Shown here in pieces: positions 1 to 8,655 of a DNA stretch of 64,000 nt (position 1 is the first letter of the stretch; every line of letters starts with the position of its first letter). The DNA is from Melioribacteraceae bacterium. GTDB lineage: Bacteria; Bacteroidota; Ignavibacteria; Ignavibacteriales; Melioribacteraceae. A program made the translations under genes and the position numbers. Location: the NCBI GenBank assembly GCA_016927595.1, contig JAFGMI010000018.1, positions 1 to 64,000 of the forward strand, in the 5' to 3' direction. Under the pieces are notes generated by a model. It saw only the letters and a program-made list of their open reading frames with translations. It was not told the origin of the DNA and did not search any database.

Positions 1-76
1 ATATTGGCTTGAGATTTTTATTTGTTCTTTACAGAAAATGTTATTTTGATACTTTTAACTTTTTACTGAAATTTAT

Positions 77-149
77 GCTGGTGTAGCTCAGTTGGTAGAG
101 CAGCTGATTTGTAATCAGCCGGTCGGCGGTTCAAGTCCGTTCACCAGCT
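77..149 (+). tRNA. tRNA-Thr (anticodon TGT)
   Basis: The sequence folds as a complete tRNA. The acceptor arms GCTGGTG (77-83) and CACCAGC (142-148) pair over seven bases, and T149 is the discriminator base. The D-arm has the usual AGTTGGTAGA loop. The anticodon stem GCTGA/TCAGC encloses the loop TTTGTAA, giving anticodon TGT (threonine, ACA codons). The T-arm contains GGTTCAAGTC. CCA is not encoded. A terminator follows directly, so this is probably a monocistronic tRNA gene. Confidence 0.96.
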
Positions 150-156
150 CAAAGAA

Positions 157-189
157 AGCTCGATTATTATGAATAATCGGGCTTTTTTG
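157..189 (+). terminator. Rho-independent terminator after tRNA-Thr
   Basis: A 12-bp stem (157-168 with 172-183, one G-T pair) closed by a three-base loop is followed by a run of T residues (183-188). It lies eight bases after the tRNA and is oriented for the plus strand. Confidence 0.85.
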
Positions 190-298
190 TTTTAAGCTCA
201 AATGAACTTTCCTGCTGAAGCCTGCTTCCCGCAATTGAAAACCCGGAAATGATTAATAAGGTAATCAGCCGGATAGTTAATAGCTTTATAGATTATAA

Positions 299-715
299 TC
301 AAAACCTGAACCAACCGGAAGTGAGTAATTCTTTGACGGAATGGTTGTAAAGTATATCATGAAAATTATTCAATAATTTACCGATTGAATCGTGCATCGG
401 GCAATTACCGCCGCACTTACATTCTTTGAATCCAAATAAGCAAAAAGCAATATCGGCATTTTTGTCAAGCTCATAAATAACCTCAATAATTTTAATATCT
501 GCAGGATCTTTAAACAGACGGAATCCGCCTCCTTTGCCTTTCCGCGAACAGACAATTCCGCTTTTAGTTAACGACTGCAGTACTTTGGATGTAAACTCCT
601 TAGGGATGTTGAGATCGCTTGAAATCTCAGTTGAAGTTCGAATAATATCATCGTCGAATTTTGATAAATAGAAAATAGTTTTTAATCCGTAGGTAACGTT
701 TTTATGGAAAAGCAT
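299..715 (-). CDS. Rrf2 family transcriptional regulator with Cys cluster
   Basis: This 138-residue protein has the Rrf2 layout: an N-terminal winged helix (about residues 1-70, with the KGKGGGFRL wing), then a cysteine-rich segment with C92, C99, C101 and C105, and a C-terminal helix. In known relatives (NsrR, IscR) such cysteines hold an Fe-S cluster that senses NO, iron or redox state. It is the last gene of a minus-strand run after RIC/ScdA and hemerythrin genes, and starts 16 bases beyond the hemerythrin stop. That position suggests an NsrR-like sensor of nitrosative stress formed by nitrate respiration. The family assignment is secure; the NO-sensing role is inference from context. Confidence 0.85.
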   Translation of the reverse strand: MLFHKNVTYGLKTIFYLSKFDDDIIRTSTEISSDLNIPKEFTSKVLQSLTKSGIVCSRKGKGGGFRLFKDPADIKIIEVIYELDKNADIAFCLFGFKECKCGGNCPMHDSIGKLLNNFHDILYNHSVKELLTSGWFRF

Positions 716-731
716 AGTTAACCTTTCTGGT

Positions 732-1394
732 TTATTTTTTTAATAAAACAAATTCCTCTTTATCAAATAATTTCATCGCCTGTTTAAAAAGGATGTTTTC
801 CTCACGAAATATGTGAAGCCTCATGGTTTCTATAATGGCAATCCCCTGTTCGAATGCAGATTGAAAAGTAATCTCCCTGGAGCGCTGATCGGGTAAACGC
901 GAACCCAGTCCCAGAAAGTTAAATACAATAGCCGCAGCCTGCGCTACTTTTATATGTTCATCTTCCATTATTTTTATTCCGGTTAGCGACGAATCTTTCG
1001 GGTTGTGTTCGCCTATATCAATAAGTTTTTTATTTAACAGAGGAAATAAATCTTTTTCTTCTTTCTGATTATGCGCCGGGACTTTTTCATCGATGAAGTT
1101 AAAAAAGTTTTTAAACTTCCCGTCAATCTCTTTATCGAACTGCCAGTTGTTTTCACGCCACTTTAATAATGCAGATTCAAAATCATTGAGGACATCAGTA
1201 AATGCCTTATGCTCATCAACCAGTTCCTGAAGAAAAGGATCCAGTTTATAATAAGGCACCGTTTCCAAATTTGGGGGATCGTATGCATCGGGCGGATCGA
1301 ACGGAGAAAGTTCTTCGCCGGAATTTTTTTCAACGATTCGCTTTAACGGGTCATCTTTGGAAATATTTCTGTGGTCATTCATTGTCGGCTCCAT
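732..1394 (-). CDS. Hemerythrin HHE cation-binding domain protein
   Basis: The protein has about 220 residues with the His/Glu spacing of the hemerythrin HHE fold: a DEHKAF helix, a VPAHNQKEE helix, an EDEHIKV helix and an HIFREENILF helix. A di-iron centre binding O2 or NO is the family expectation. The open frame extends upstream, but that part overlaps the RIC gene. Two plausible starts exist: ATG at 1394 (preceded by AAGGA) and ATG at 1382 (preceded by GGAG, giving an ATGAATGA overlap with the upstream stop). I annotate the first. The overlap with the scdA/ric stop implies translational coupling, so the two di-iron proteins are probably made together. Confidence 0.85.
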   Translation of the reverse strand: MEPTMNDHRNISKDDPLKRIVEKNSGEELSPFDPPDAYDPPNLETVPYYKLDPFLQELVDEHKAFTDVLNDFESALLKWRENNWQFDKEIDGKFKNFFNFIDEKVPAHNQKEEKDLFPLLNKKLIDIGEHNPKDSSLTGIKIMEDEHIKVAQAAAIVFNFLGLGSRLPDQRSREITFQSAFEQGIAIIETMRLHIFREENILFKQAMKLFDKEEFVLLKK

Positions 1395-2118
1395 TAATTC
1401 CTTCTTCCAGTTTAACGGCTCGTGGAAAGAGGATGTTATTTTCGAGATGAATATGAAGATGCAGGTCGTTTTCAAATTCATCGAGTTTCTTATAAGTTAC
1501 CGCATACGTATTGCAGGCATCATCCGGCAGAGTATAATCACTAGTTATTTCACGTATCTCTTTAAGCAGGTTGCCGGCATTCTCATGCTCCGCAATCATC
1601 ATGGCAATAGGATTATGCACCGTGCCGAAAGGAGACGGTTCGGGCTGAAGATTATTTCTTGCTGAATCATGCAGTTCCAATATATATGGAAAAAGGATTT
1701 GTTCTTCTTTCATTAAATGATGTTCAAGTTCCTGACTGATTTCGCCGAAAAGTTCCGCTACTTTCAGCAGCTCCGGATGGCGCTCACCGTGTACATCCGC
1801 AATCTTACTTGTATATTCTATCAAGCCCGGAATATTATCCTTAACAGATTTATGATGAACATTGATTATATATTTAACTAAGAAATCCGTTTCCCAGTCA
1901 TTATAATTATGAATGCTGTCGTGAGATTGATTCGCTGTCTCAGATAAAGCTGCAGTAAACTCATCAACGTTAATGTTTTTATCCGAGCATACTTCGCCTA
2001 TTGTTTTATTACCACCGCAGCAGAAATCAATTTTATACTTCTTAAAGACCCCGGCTGTTTTATAATTGTTTTTAACTGTATCACCGACAGTTAAGTTCAG
2101 ATCTATATTGTTATTCAT
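1375..2118 (-). CDS. ric: Iron-sulfur cluster repair di-iron protein RIC/ScdA/YtfE
   Basis: The 247-residue protein begins with the ScdA N-terminal domain (DUF542-type) carrying the diagnostic DFCCGG motif at about residues 32-37. It continues with a hemerythrin-like four-helix domain whose His and Glu residues occur in NVHHKSV, HGERHPEL, HHLMKEEQILF, IAEHENAG and HIHLENNILF. Members of this family repair Fe-S clusters damaged by NO or peroxide through a di-iron centre. The gene lies downstream of the nar and narK genes and overlaps the following hemerythrin gene, which fits protection against NO produced during nitrate or nitrite respiration. Length and motifs match the family. Confidence 0.95.
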   Translation of the reverse strand: MNNNIDLNLTVGDTVKNNYKTAGVFKKYKIDFCCGGNKTIGEVCSDKNINVDEFTAALSETANQSHDSIHNYNDWETDFLVKYIINVHHKSVKDNIPGLIEYTSKIADVHGERHPELLKVAELFGEISQELEHHLMKEEQILFPYILELHDSARNNLQPEPSPFGTVHNPIAMMIAEHENAGNLLKEIREITSDYTLPDDACNTYAVTYKKLDEFENDLHLHIHLENNILFPRAVKLEEGINGADNE

Positions 2119-2252
2119 AATACTCTCCTGAGTTAATAAGATTACTTAAATATGTTGATGCATGTACCATCCGAATCCATTAAAGTTTTTATTTCTCAAC
2201 TGGACAGATAAATAAAGACATGTTAATACATTTCGACTATTTAAAATATTAT

Positions 2253-3854
2253 TTAAGGATTATATATTTCCGCATTTTTACGGGTATAGTACCACCAGTT
2301 AAGTACTAAACAAATCAAATAATAAAACGTGAAGCCGTACATTGCAAATTCCGGAGTTCCGTTCTCAATCTGTTGACCGAATACTTTTGGTATAATAAAA
2401 GACCCGTAAGCTGCTATTGCCGATGTCCATCCCAATACGGGACCAGCTAGTTCTTTGCTGAATATATTCGGAATGCTTCTGAAAGTTGAACCATTACCGA
2501 TACCGGTTGTTATAAACAAAACCATAAAACCAGCGAAGAACGGAACCCAGTATTCTTCAGGAGTTTCACTTTCCATTGCTTTAATAATATAATACGAAAC
2601 AAAAATTGACGCTAAAATCTGTACAATTGTAATATATCCGGTAATTTTCGCACCACTGTTAACTTTATCGGACAGCCACCCCCCAACAGGACGGAGCAGT
2701 GCGCCGATAATAGGACCGATAAAAACCCATGTTAAATAATCGGGAGCGTTAGGATTTATATAGGAAGGATCAGCAGCATTTGAGTAAACAAAAATATCCT
2801 GACTTAATTTCGGAAACGCGGCGGAAAATCCGATGAATGAGCCGAATGTCATTGTGTAAATAACCGTCATTACCCAGTTATGTTTATTGTCGAATATCGC
2901 AAATTGCTTGTTGAGGTTTGAACGCATTTCAGAGGGTGTTGTATATTTCATCAACCCAAGTGTGATTAATATTACGAGAGGTAAAACAATCCACATACTG
3001 AGATCAACTACCACCAGCAGGTAAGCGCCTAGTGCGGCAGCTACAAAACCGAGAAGAACAAGATAAAATGATTTTGCAATACCCTGAAGTGTTCCGGGTA
3101 ATTCAGGAGTGCCTGTTATTACGTTATTCATTCCGATGAAAGCAGCTATTGCAGAAATGGTAAGGAATGGGACCCATAACCAACCTGCATTCTGAATACC
3201 GGACAATCCCCCATCTGTAACCAGGTTACCCGAATGATTAATTGCGCCGAAAAGAAATATTCCCGTCACCCATGGGATTGCTTTCTGCATTAATCCAACA
3301 CCGAGATTGCCTATTCCCGCATTAAGTCCAAGAGAAGTACCTTGTACTCTCTTAGGAAAAAAGTAACTGATATTGCTCATCGAGGATGCAAAGTTTCCAC
3401 CGCCTATACCGGAGAAGGCGGCAAAAATTGCGAATGTGATATATGGCGTGTTAACATCCTGCAAAGCTAAAGCCGTGCCAATTACGGGTATAAATAAAAG
3501 TGATGTCGTAATAAAAATTACGTTTCTTCCTCCTCCGATCGATATCAAAAATGAATTCGGGATACGGAGTGTTGCACCCGCAAGTCCTGCTATTGCCGGG
3601 AGCGTATAGTACAGTGTATTTATTTCCTTAAGTTTATCGGTTATTTCTTCAGGGCTCATTCCATCGGTAATTAAACCGAAATTATATCCGTATTCCTTCA
3701 TCTTAGCAGATATAATGCTCCACATCATCCACACGGCAAAAGCCAGCAGCAGCGCAGGAATTGATATAATAAGATTTCTGTATGCAGTCTTCTTCCCTTT
3801 TGAAAACCAGAACTCTTTATTCTCAACATCCCAGTTATCAATATTAATTTTCAA
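2253..3854 (-). CDS. NarK-type nitrate/nitrite MFS transporter (NarK2-like)
   Basis: The 533-residue protein has about 12 membrane segments and the long N-terminal lead-in (DNWDVENKEFW) common in NarK2-type proteins. The two family signature regions are visible: a Gly-rich GIGNLGVG segment after TM4 and GNGSTFRSIPNIFS near TM10. NarK2-like members usually exchange nitrate for nitrite. The gene follows another narK-like gene by 28 bases, so the pair resembles the narK1-narK2 tandems of Thermus and Paracoccus, in which one protein imports nitrate and the other is thought to export nitrite. The direction of transport cannot be read from sequence. Confidence 0.9.
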   Translation of the reverse strand: MKINIDNWDVENKEFWFSKGKKTAYRNLIISIPALLLAFAVWMMWSIISAKMKEYGYNFGLITDGMSPEEITDKLKEINTLYYTLPAIAGLAGATLRIPNSFLISIGGGRNVIFITTSLLFIPVIGTALALQDVNTPYITFAIFAAFSGIGGGNFASSMSNISYFFPKRVQGTSLGLNAGIGNLGVGLMQKAIPWVTGIFLFGAINHSGNLVTDGGLSGIQNAGWLWVPFLTISAIAAFIGMNNVITGTPELPGTLQGIAKSFYLVLLGFVAAALGAYLLVVVDLSMWIVLPLVILITLGLMKYTTPSEMRSNLNKQFAIFDNKHNWVMTVIYTMTFGSFIGFSAAFPKLSQDIFVYSNAADPSYINPNAPDYLTWVFIGPIIGALLRPVGGWLSDKVNSGAKITGYITIVQILASIFVSYYIIKAMESETPEEYWVPFFAGFMVLFITTGIGNGSTFRSIPNIFSKELAGPVLGWTSAIAAYGSFIIPKVFGQQIENGTPEFAMYGFTFYYLICLVLNWWYYTRKNAEIYNP

Positions 3855-3882
3855 TATTCTTTACTCCTCTTAGCTTACTTTT

Positions 3883-5391
3883 TTACGATCCGGGATGTTT
3901 GGGGCTCATATCAATGTGCTCCAGGACATCGGGTGCTTCTGATTCCATTAATTTTTTAGTGGAAAGATGCAGCCAGATCAGACAGACAATCGATAAAAGA
4001 AACATAAAGATCCAGCAGCTTGTCCATAAGCCTGTACCTTCGAGCAGGTACCCGAAAATAATCGGACCGAAAAAGCCGCCGAGACCGCCAAGCACACCGA
4101 CCATTCCACCGACCACACCAACTTCATCGGGAAAATGATCCGGAATTAATTTGTACACACCTGCTTTACCGATTCCCCATATACTTCCGATCAGAATTAC
4201 GAGCACAGCAAATATCCAGACATTTGCCTGGAAGTAAATACGGGTTACACCTTTTGCAAGAAGCTCTTTCTTTTGAACTTTATCACCTGCGCTTACAACC
4301 GGTTCCTGCCATTCTTCTTTTGTGGGTAATACCAACAACTTATCATCTTCAGTTTTATTTTTGCCTGTCTTTGAGAGCAAATTATATTCAGTGTCCCCAA
4401 TGCGGATTACTTCATTTGTAACCTCAGTAACTTCCCCGGAAACTTTACTCATAATACCCTGACCAGGAGAGTAAATTTCCATTCGTGGAATAGTGAGCAT
4501 AAAGCTTATTAAAACCGAAGCACCGAGGACTAAAAACATCACCTTGCGGGCACCCCATTTATCTGACATCCATCCGCCAAGCGCTCTTATAACACCGGAA
4601 GGAAAACTGAATAATGCTGCAAATATTCCCGCCGTAACTAAAGGCAGATAGTAAACATTAACAAAGTAAGGGACGAGCCACTGCGAAAAGGCAACAAAAC
4701 AACCGAATACGAGAAAATAATATAAGCCAAACTGCCAGACTTTCACATCTTTCAATGGTTGAAGAAGCTGTATAAGAGATTTGTTGGTGCTCGCCGGTTT
4801 TTTATTTTCTGAAAGCAAAAGAAACAATACACCCATAATAAGAAGAGCTGCAGCATAAATTACTGGAAGCGTTCTCCAATCGTCTAAACGGGTATTGCTA
4901 TTAGTTAAGTACTCCAAAAGCGATGGGGCAAAGAGCGTAGTGACTGCAGCTCCGGCATTGCCTGCACCGAAGATACCTAGCGCTCTGCCCTGCCACTCTT
5001 TAGGATACCAAACCGATGTGTAAGCGATACCGATGGCAAAACTAATTCCTGTTAAGCCGAAGAGAAAACTTAGTATTGCAAACCAATAAAAATCATTAGC
5101 ATATGAAAGGAGAAACATCGGTATTGCCGAAAACAGAAGCAGTGTGCCGAATACAGGTTTACCGCCGTACTTGTCGGTAAGCAAACCGGCAGGCAGACGA
5201 AAAACTGAGCCTGCCAAAACGGGAATACCCATCAGCCATCCGATCTCAACGGGACCCCAGTCAAAAACTTGGTTGTCGACAAGAAAAGTTACAAGCACAC
5301 CGTTGAGCATCCAGGCAGCGAAACAGATTGTGAAAGCTGCTGTGTTCAGGAATAGTGCTTTGTGAGCCTTTAAAGTTACGCTTTTCTCCAT
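3883..5391 (-). CDS. NarK1-type nitrate MFS transporter with an extra soluble domain
   Basis: This 502-residue NarK-family transporter carries the nitrate signature segments GAGNAGAAVTTLFAP (about residues 142-156) and GKAGVYKL followed by GGMVGVLGGLGGFFGP. It has 12 predicted membrane helices. Between helices 9 and 10 (about residues 303-388, bases 4228-4485) lies an insertion of about 85 residues with no membrane character. It is rich in Val, Gly, Glu and Lys and includes a stretch like a lipoyl/biotinyl-type hairpin (VSAGDKVQKKELLAKG). With the usual MFS topology this loop would be periplasmic. NarK1-type proteins are typically proton-coupled nitrate importers. The function of the insertion is unknown to me. 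Confidence 0.88.
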   Translation of the reverse strand: MEKSVTLKAHKALFLNTAAFTICFAAWMLNGVLVTFLVDNQVFDWGPVEIGWLMGIPVLAGSVFRLPAGLLTDKYGGKPVFGTLLLFSAIPMFLLSYANDFYWFAILSFLFGLTGISFAIGIAYTSVWYPKEWQGRALGIFGAGNAGAAVTTLFAPSLLEYLTNSNTRLDDWRTLPVIYAAALLIMGVLFLLLSENKKPASTNKSLIQLLQPLKDVKVWQFGLYYFLVFGCFVAFSQWLVPYFVNVYYLPLVTAGIFAALFSFPSGVIRALGGWMSDKWGARKVMFLVLGASVLISFMLTIPRMEIYSPGQGIMSKVSGEVTEVTNEVIRIGDTEYNLLSKTGKNKTEDDKLLVLPTKEEWQEPVVSAGDKVQKKELLAKGVTRIYFQANVWIFAVLVILIGSIWGIGKAGVYKLIPDHFPDEVGVVGGMVGVLGGLGGFFGPIIFGYLLEGTGLWTSCWIFMFLLSIVCLIWLHLSTKKLMESEAPDVLEHIDMSPKHPGS

Positions 5392-5549
5392 AGCTCATTA
5401 TTAAATATGTTTTAAGAAATTATAATTCAATCGTTTAGTCAGTGCGCATATTGTTTTTTTTATTTAATCAGCACAGAAAACGGGTCAAATATTCTCGGGA
5501 TTTCATGATCCCCGCAATTTTTACTTTAGCATTAAATGCAGATAAAATG

Positions 5550-6278
5550 TCAATTGTTTTGTGGTTTATGCATTGTCCAGCTTGTCTGCGGATCTCTGAC
5601 TTTTTTTCTGTCCCAATACCAGATTACTTTTTGATAGGGTCGCCATAAATAACTTAACGGATATACAAGCACGTGAACCAGCCTTGTAAACGGGATAATC
5701 AGGAAAATTATAAAAGCAAGTATTATGTGTAATTGAATAACAAACGGAAGCATAACAACGGCATCAATGTTCGGGCTGAAAGTGAAAATAGATTTTAAGT
5801 AAGGCGAAAGAACTGTCGCAAACCAAGATGATCCCCATCTAAATCCGAATGCAATCCACAGCCCCAAAAATATTTCGGTAATCAATAATGCTTCCAATAC
5901 TATATCGATTATGCTAGTCACTTTTCTCAAACGAGCATCAACGAGTCGTCTGTAAAATAAGCCGATCAAACCAAACAAGGTAACAACTCCGCCTGCAAAA
6001 GCGCTGACTTCAAGAATCATCAATCTCACCGGCTGCTGATTCCAGGCTAAAATAGAAGAAGGAAGCAGGAACGCCGTTAAGTGTCCGAAGAATAAGAATA
6101 AAATCCCCCAATGAAACGGAACCGACCCCCAGTAGAGTTTTCGTGTTTCCAGAAACTGAGATGACAAAGAAGAAAACTTGAACTTGGTTGCCTTATATCT
6201 GTAAATAGTTCCGACTAAAAACATCAACAAAGCGGCATAAGGCAGGGCAACAAAAAATATTACATTATAGGCGTTCAT
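5550..6278 (-). CDS. narI: Respiratory nitrate reductase gamma subunit (cytochrome b)
   Basis: The 242-residue integral membrane protein has about five helices and is slightly longer than E. coli NarI (225). Conserved His residues lie in FHWGILFLFFGHLTAF and, near the C-terminus, in LVHVLVYPLSYLWRPYQ; in the family these ligate two b hemes that pass electrons to NarH. It follows narJ with a four-base gap and closes the catalytic part of the nar operon. After it come 158 bases without a gene before narK1. Confidence 0.95.
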   Translation of the reverse strand: MNAYNVIFFVALPYAALLMFLVGTIYRYKATKFKFSSLSSQFLETRKLYWGSVPFHWGILFLFFGHLTAFLLPSSILAWNQQPVRLMILEVSAFAGGVVTLFGLIGLFYRRLVDARLRKVTSIIDIVLEALLITEIFLGLWIAFGFRWGSSWFATVLSPYLKSIFTFSPNIDAVVMLPFVIQLHIILAFIIFLIIPFTRLVHVLVYPLSYLWRPYQKVIWYWDRKKVRDPQTSWTMHKPQNN

Positions 6279-6282
6279 TATT

Positions 6283-6957
6283 TTATCCTAATTTTTCTAT
6301 TTCCAATTCTTTGGTTATTTGATTTGAAAAATTCTTTTCACCGGATGATATGCTGAGAAGCCCCGGAAAATCCTGTTGTAGCATAAGCAGCAAAGCTTGA
6401 ATTGTGTGGCGGTAGATTAGACCGTAAGATTCATTTTTTTCAATTATTGTTTTGTGATGCTTGCGGTATACTTTGCTCTTTTTTTCAATATGATTAGAAT
6501 CAAATTCGTATTCGATTTTTACCAAAGCCGGATAGACTATTAATGAAATAATATCGGATCGTAAATCTTCATCATCCAATTTCCCAAGCAGTCTTAAAAC
6601 ATTCGGAAGATGATCGCTCAATTCAATACCGCAGGAATTATCCGCTTTCTTATGCTCGTTGTTGAGGTTAACAAGCAGTTCACCTCGTTTATAATCGTCT
6701 CCGAACAGTACATATCCCAGGTCGAGAGTAGTTAAAGCCTGAACATCGAAAGAACGTGTGTAGATTTCTTCCCACAATTTCGAATCAGTTGATTTTGCAA
6801 ACGAAGCAAAGTTACTGAACAGTTTTGCCGCATCCTGATAATAGGTTTCAAGATAGTGCAGTACCCCTTCAATTTTTTCTTTCAGCGAATCGTTTGGATA
6901 AGAAAACACATCCGCATAAATATCATAACCCTTATAAATATCATTATCGTTGTACAT
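6283..6957 (-). CDS. narJ: Nitrate reductase molybdenum-cofactor assembly chaperone
   Basis: The 224-residue, mostly helical acidic protein matches the TorD/NarJ chaperone family in size and position. It has the N-terminal DVFSYPND segment and the central DHLPNVLRLLGKL segment typical of NarJ (DHLPxxLE-type motif). NarJ proteins bind the NarG N-terminus and help insert the Mo-bis-MGD cofactor before membrane docking. The start codon follows immediately after the narH stop, and narI begins four bases later, consistent with coupled expression. Confidence 0.93.
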   Translation of the reverse strand: MYNDNDIYKGYDIYADVFSYPNDSLKEKIEGVLHYLETYYQDAAKLFSNFASFAKSTDSKLWEEIYTRSFDVQALTTLDLGYVLFGDDYKRGELLVNLNNEHKKADNSCGIELSDHLPNVLRLLGKLDDEDLRSDIISLIVYPALVKIEYEFDSNHIEKKSKVYRKHHKTIIEKNESYGLIYRHTIQALLLMLQQDFPGLLSISSGEKNFSNQITKELEIEKLG

Positions 6958-8511
6958 TTATAACCCCCTTTGCGGTGTTTCTTTGAAACCAAATCCCGTT
7001 GAACCTTTCGTATCACCTGCAAAATCCATCATTTCGATAGCCAGTTCTCTATGTGCCGGAGGGATGTTAAATCTATCATCAAACTTGGCAAGTGAGGTTA
7101 AACGATAAATATCATCTGCAATTTCAGGAGTAAGTTTAACTTCATTTAAGGTGGCATTTGTTAAGTCAGCATCAATATCGCCAACCGTTACATGCCTCCT
7201 GTGAACCCTTACAGCAAGTTGTTTCTTGAGTACTTCTATTAATTTTTCCTCACTTCCGGTTCCAAACAGGTTAGCCATATATTTAACGGGAAAACGCGCC
7301 TGTTCAACGGTCTGCATAATTGTTTTGGAAGTTGTATCATATCGGTGGTGTTTATCCCAGAACTTGGCAATCGGGTCGAGCTTTACTGCTTGTTCACTGT
7401 CATCGGTTGTGCTGAGAGAAGCCATAACCGGAAGCATCGGGGGAACGTAAAATAGCATCGGCAGCGTTCTGTATTCAGCGTGAAGTGGCAGCGCCAGACC
7501 CCACTCCTTTACAAACTTATAGACGGGTGAAGTCTGAGCGGCTTTTAATGTCGAATCCGCTATTCCGTTTTCTTTGGCATTACGAATTACATCTTCATCA
7601 AAAGGATTGAGCAGCAAATCGAGCTGACCGTCGATTAATTGCTCTTCGGGAACAGAAGCAGCAGCTTCAATTTTATCGGCATCGTAAAGCAGAACACCGA
7701 GATAACGAATTCTTCCGACGCAGGAATGCATACAAGCCGGAGCGTGTCCGGCTTCCAGGCGTGGATAACACAAGATACATTTTTCCGATTTACCCGTATT
7801 CCAGTTGTAGTATGATTTCTTGTACGGGCAGGCAGTTACGCACATTCGCCAGGCGCGGCAGACTTTCTGATTAATTAGTACCACTCCATCTTCACCTCTT
7901 TTATAAATAGCGCCGGAAGGACAGGAAGCTACACAAGCAGGATTTAAGCAATGGTTACAAATCCGCGGCAGGTAAAACATTGCCATCTTTTCCAGTTGAA
8001 ACATTGCTTCTCTTTCAGCTTTGGTTAAGTTTTTTAAGTTCGGATCCTGACGGGCATATTCGGGAGTTCCGCTCAAATCATCATCCCAGTTCGGACCAGA
8101 TTTAATATCAATCGGTTTACCGGTTACAAGAGAAACAGGGCGGGCAGTCGGCTGGTCACCGCCCGCGGGAGATTCGATTAAATCGAGATATTTATATGTC
8201 CAGGGTTCATAATAGTCATCTAGCACCGGCAGATAGGGATTGTGAAAAATATTGAGAAGTCCCTTGTATTTGCCGGAGCCGCGTAGTGAAATTTTTTCGC
8301 CGCCGTTTTTTCTCCAGCCGCCTTTGTAAATATCCTGGTCTTCCCACTTTGTAGGATACCCGGTTCCCGGTTTCGTTTCGACGTTGTTCCACCACATATA
8401 TTCAGCGCCTTTACGGTCGGTCCAAATATTTTTACAAGCGATTGAACAAGTGTGGCACCCGATACATTTATCGAGATGAAATACCATTGCTATTTGTGAT
8501 CTGACGTCCAT
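6958..8511 (-). CDS. narH: Respiratory nitrate reductase beta subunit (Fe-S)
   Basis: The 517-residue protein is close to the 512 of E. coli NarH. It carries four cysteine clusters: CIGCHTCSIAC near the N-terminus, CNHCLNPACVASCP, CRAWRMCVTACP (where a Trp takes the place of one Cys, the [3Fe-4S] site typical of NarH) and CILCYPRLEAGHAPAC. These would hold three [4Fe-4S] and one [3Fe-4S] clusters carrying electrons from NarI to NarG. No Tat signal is seen, so the enzyme faces the cytoplasm. The intergenic space to narG is 144 bases, unusually wide for this operon. Confidence 0.97.
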   Translation of the reverse strand: MDVRSQIAMVFHLDKCIGCHTCSIACKNIWTDRKGAEYMWWNNVETKPGTGYPTKWEDQDIYKGGWRKNGGEKISLRGSGKYKGLLNIFHNPYLPVLDDYYEPWTYKYLDLIESPAGGDQPTARPVSLVTGKPIDIKSGPNWDDDLSGTPEYARQDPNLKNLTKAEREAMFQLEKMAMFYLPRICNHCLNPACVASCPSGAIYKRGEDGVVLINQKVCRAWRMCVTACPYKKSYYNWNTGKSEKCILCYPRLEAGHAPACMHSCVGRIRYLGVLLYDADKIEAAASVPEEQLIDGQLDLLLNPFDEDVIRNAKENGIADSTLKAAQTSPVYKFVKEWGLALPLHAEYRTLPMLFYVPPMLPVMASLSTTDDSEQAVKLDPIAKFWDKHHRYDTTSKTIMQTVEQARFPVKYMANLFGTGSEEKLIEVLKKQLAVRVHRRHVTVGDIDADLTNATLNEVKLTPEIADDIYRLTSLAKFDDRFNIPPAHRELAIEMMDFAGDTKGSTGFGFKETPQRGL

Positions 8512-8655
8512 ATCTATTCTATTCTTAATTATTATTCATTTTTTAATTCACTGAAAACCCGACTCTTAAGGGATTGACGAATTGTATTGAATAATTCGTA
8601 TATCCTTTAAATAGAAGCGTTTGCGGTCTATTGTTCTTATATGACTTCTCATAAG

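Noticed and set aside
8577-8599. Inverted repeat ACGAATT/AATTCGT between narG and narH
   Set aside because: Only seven base pairs, AT-rich and no T-run, so neither a terminator nor a clear operator. The 144-base gap itself is unusual but shows no promoter that I can defend.
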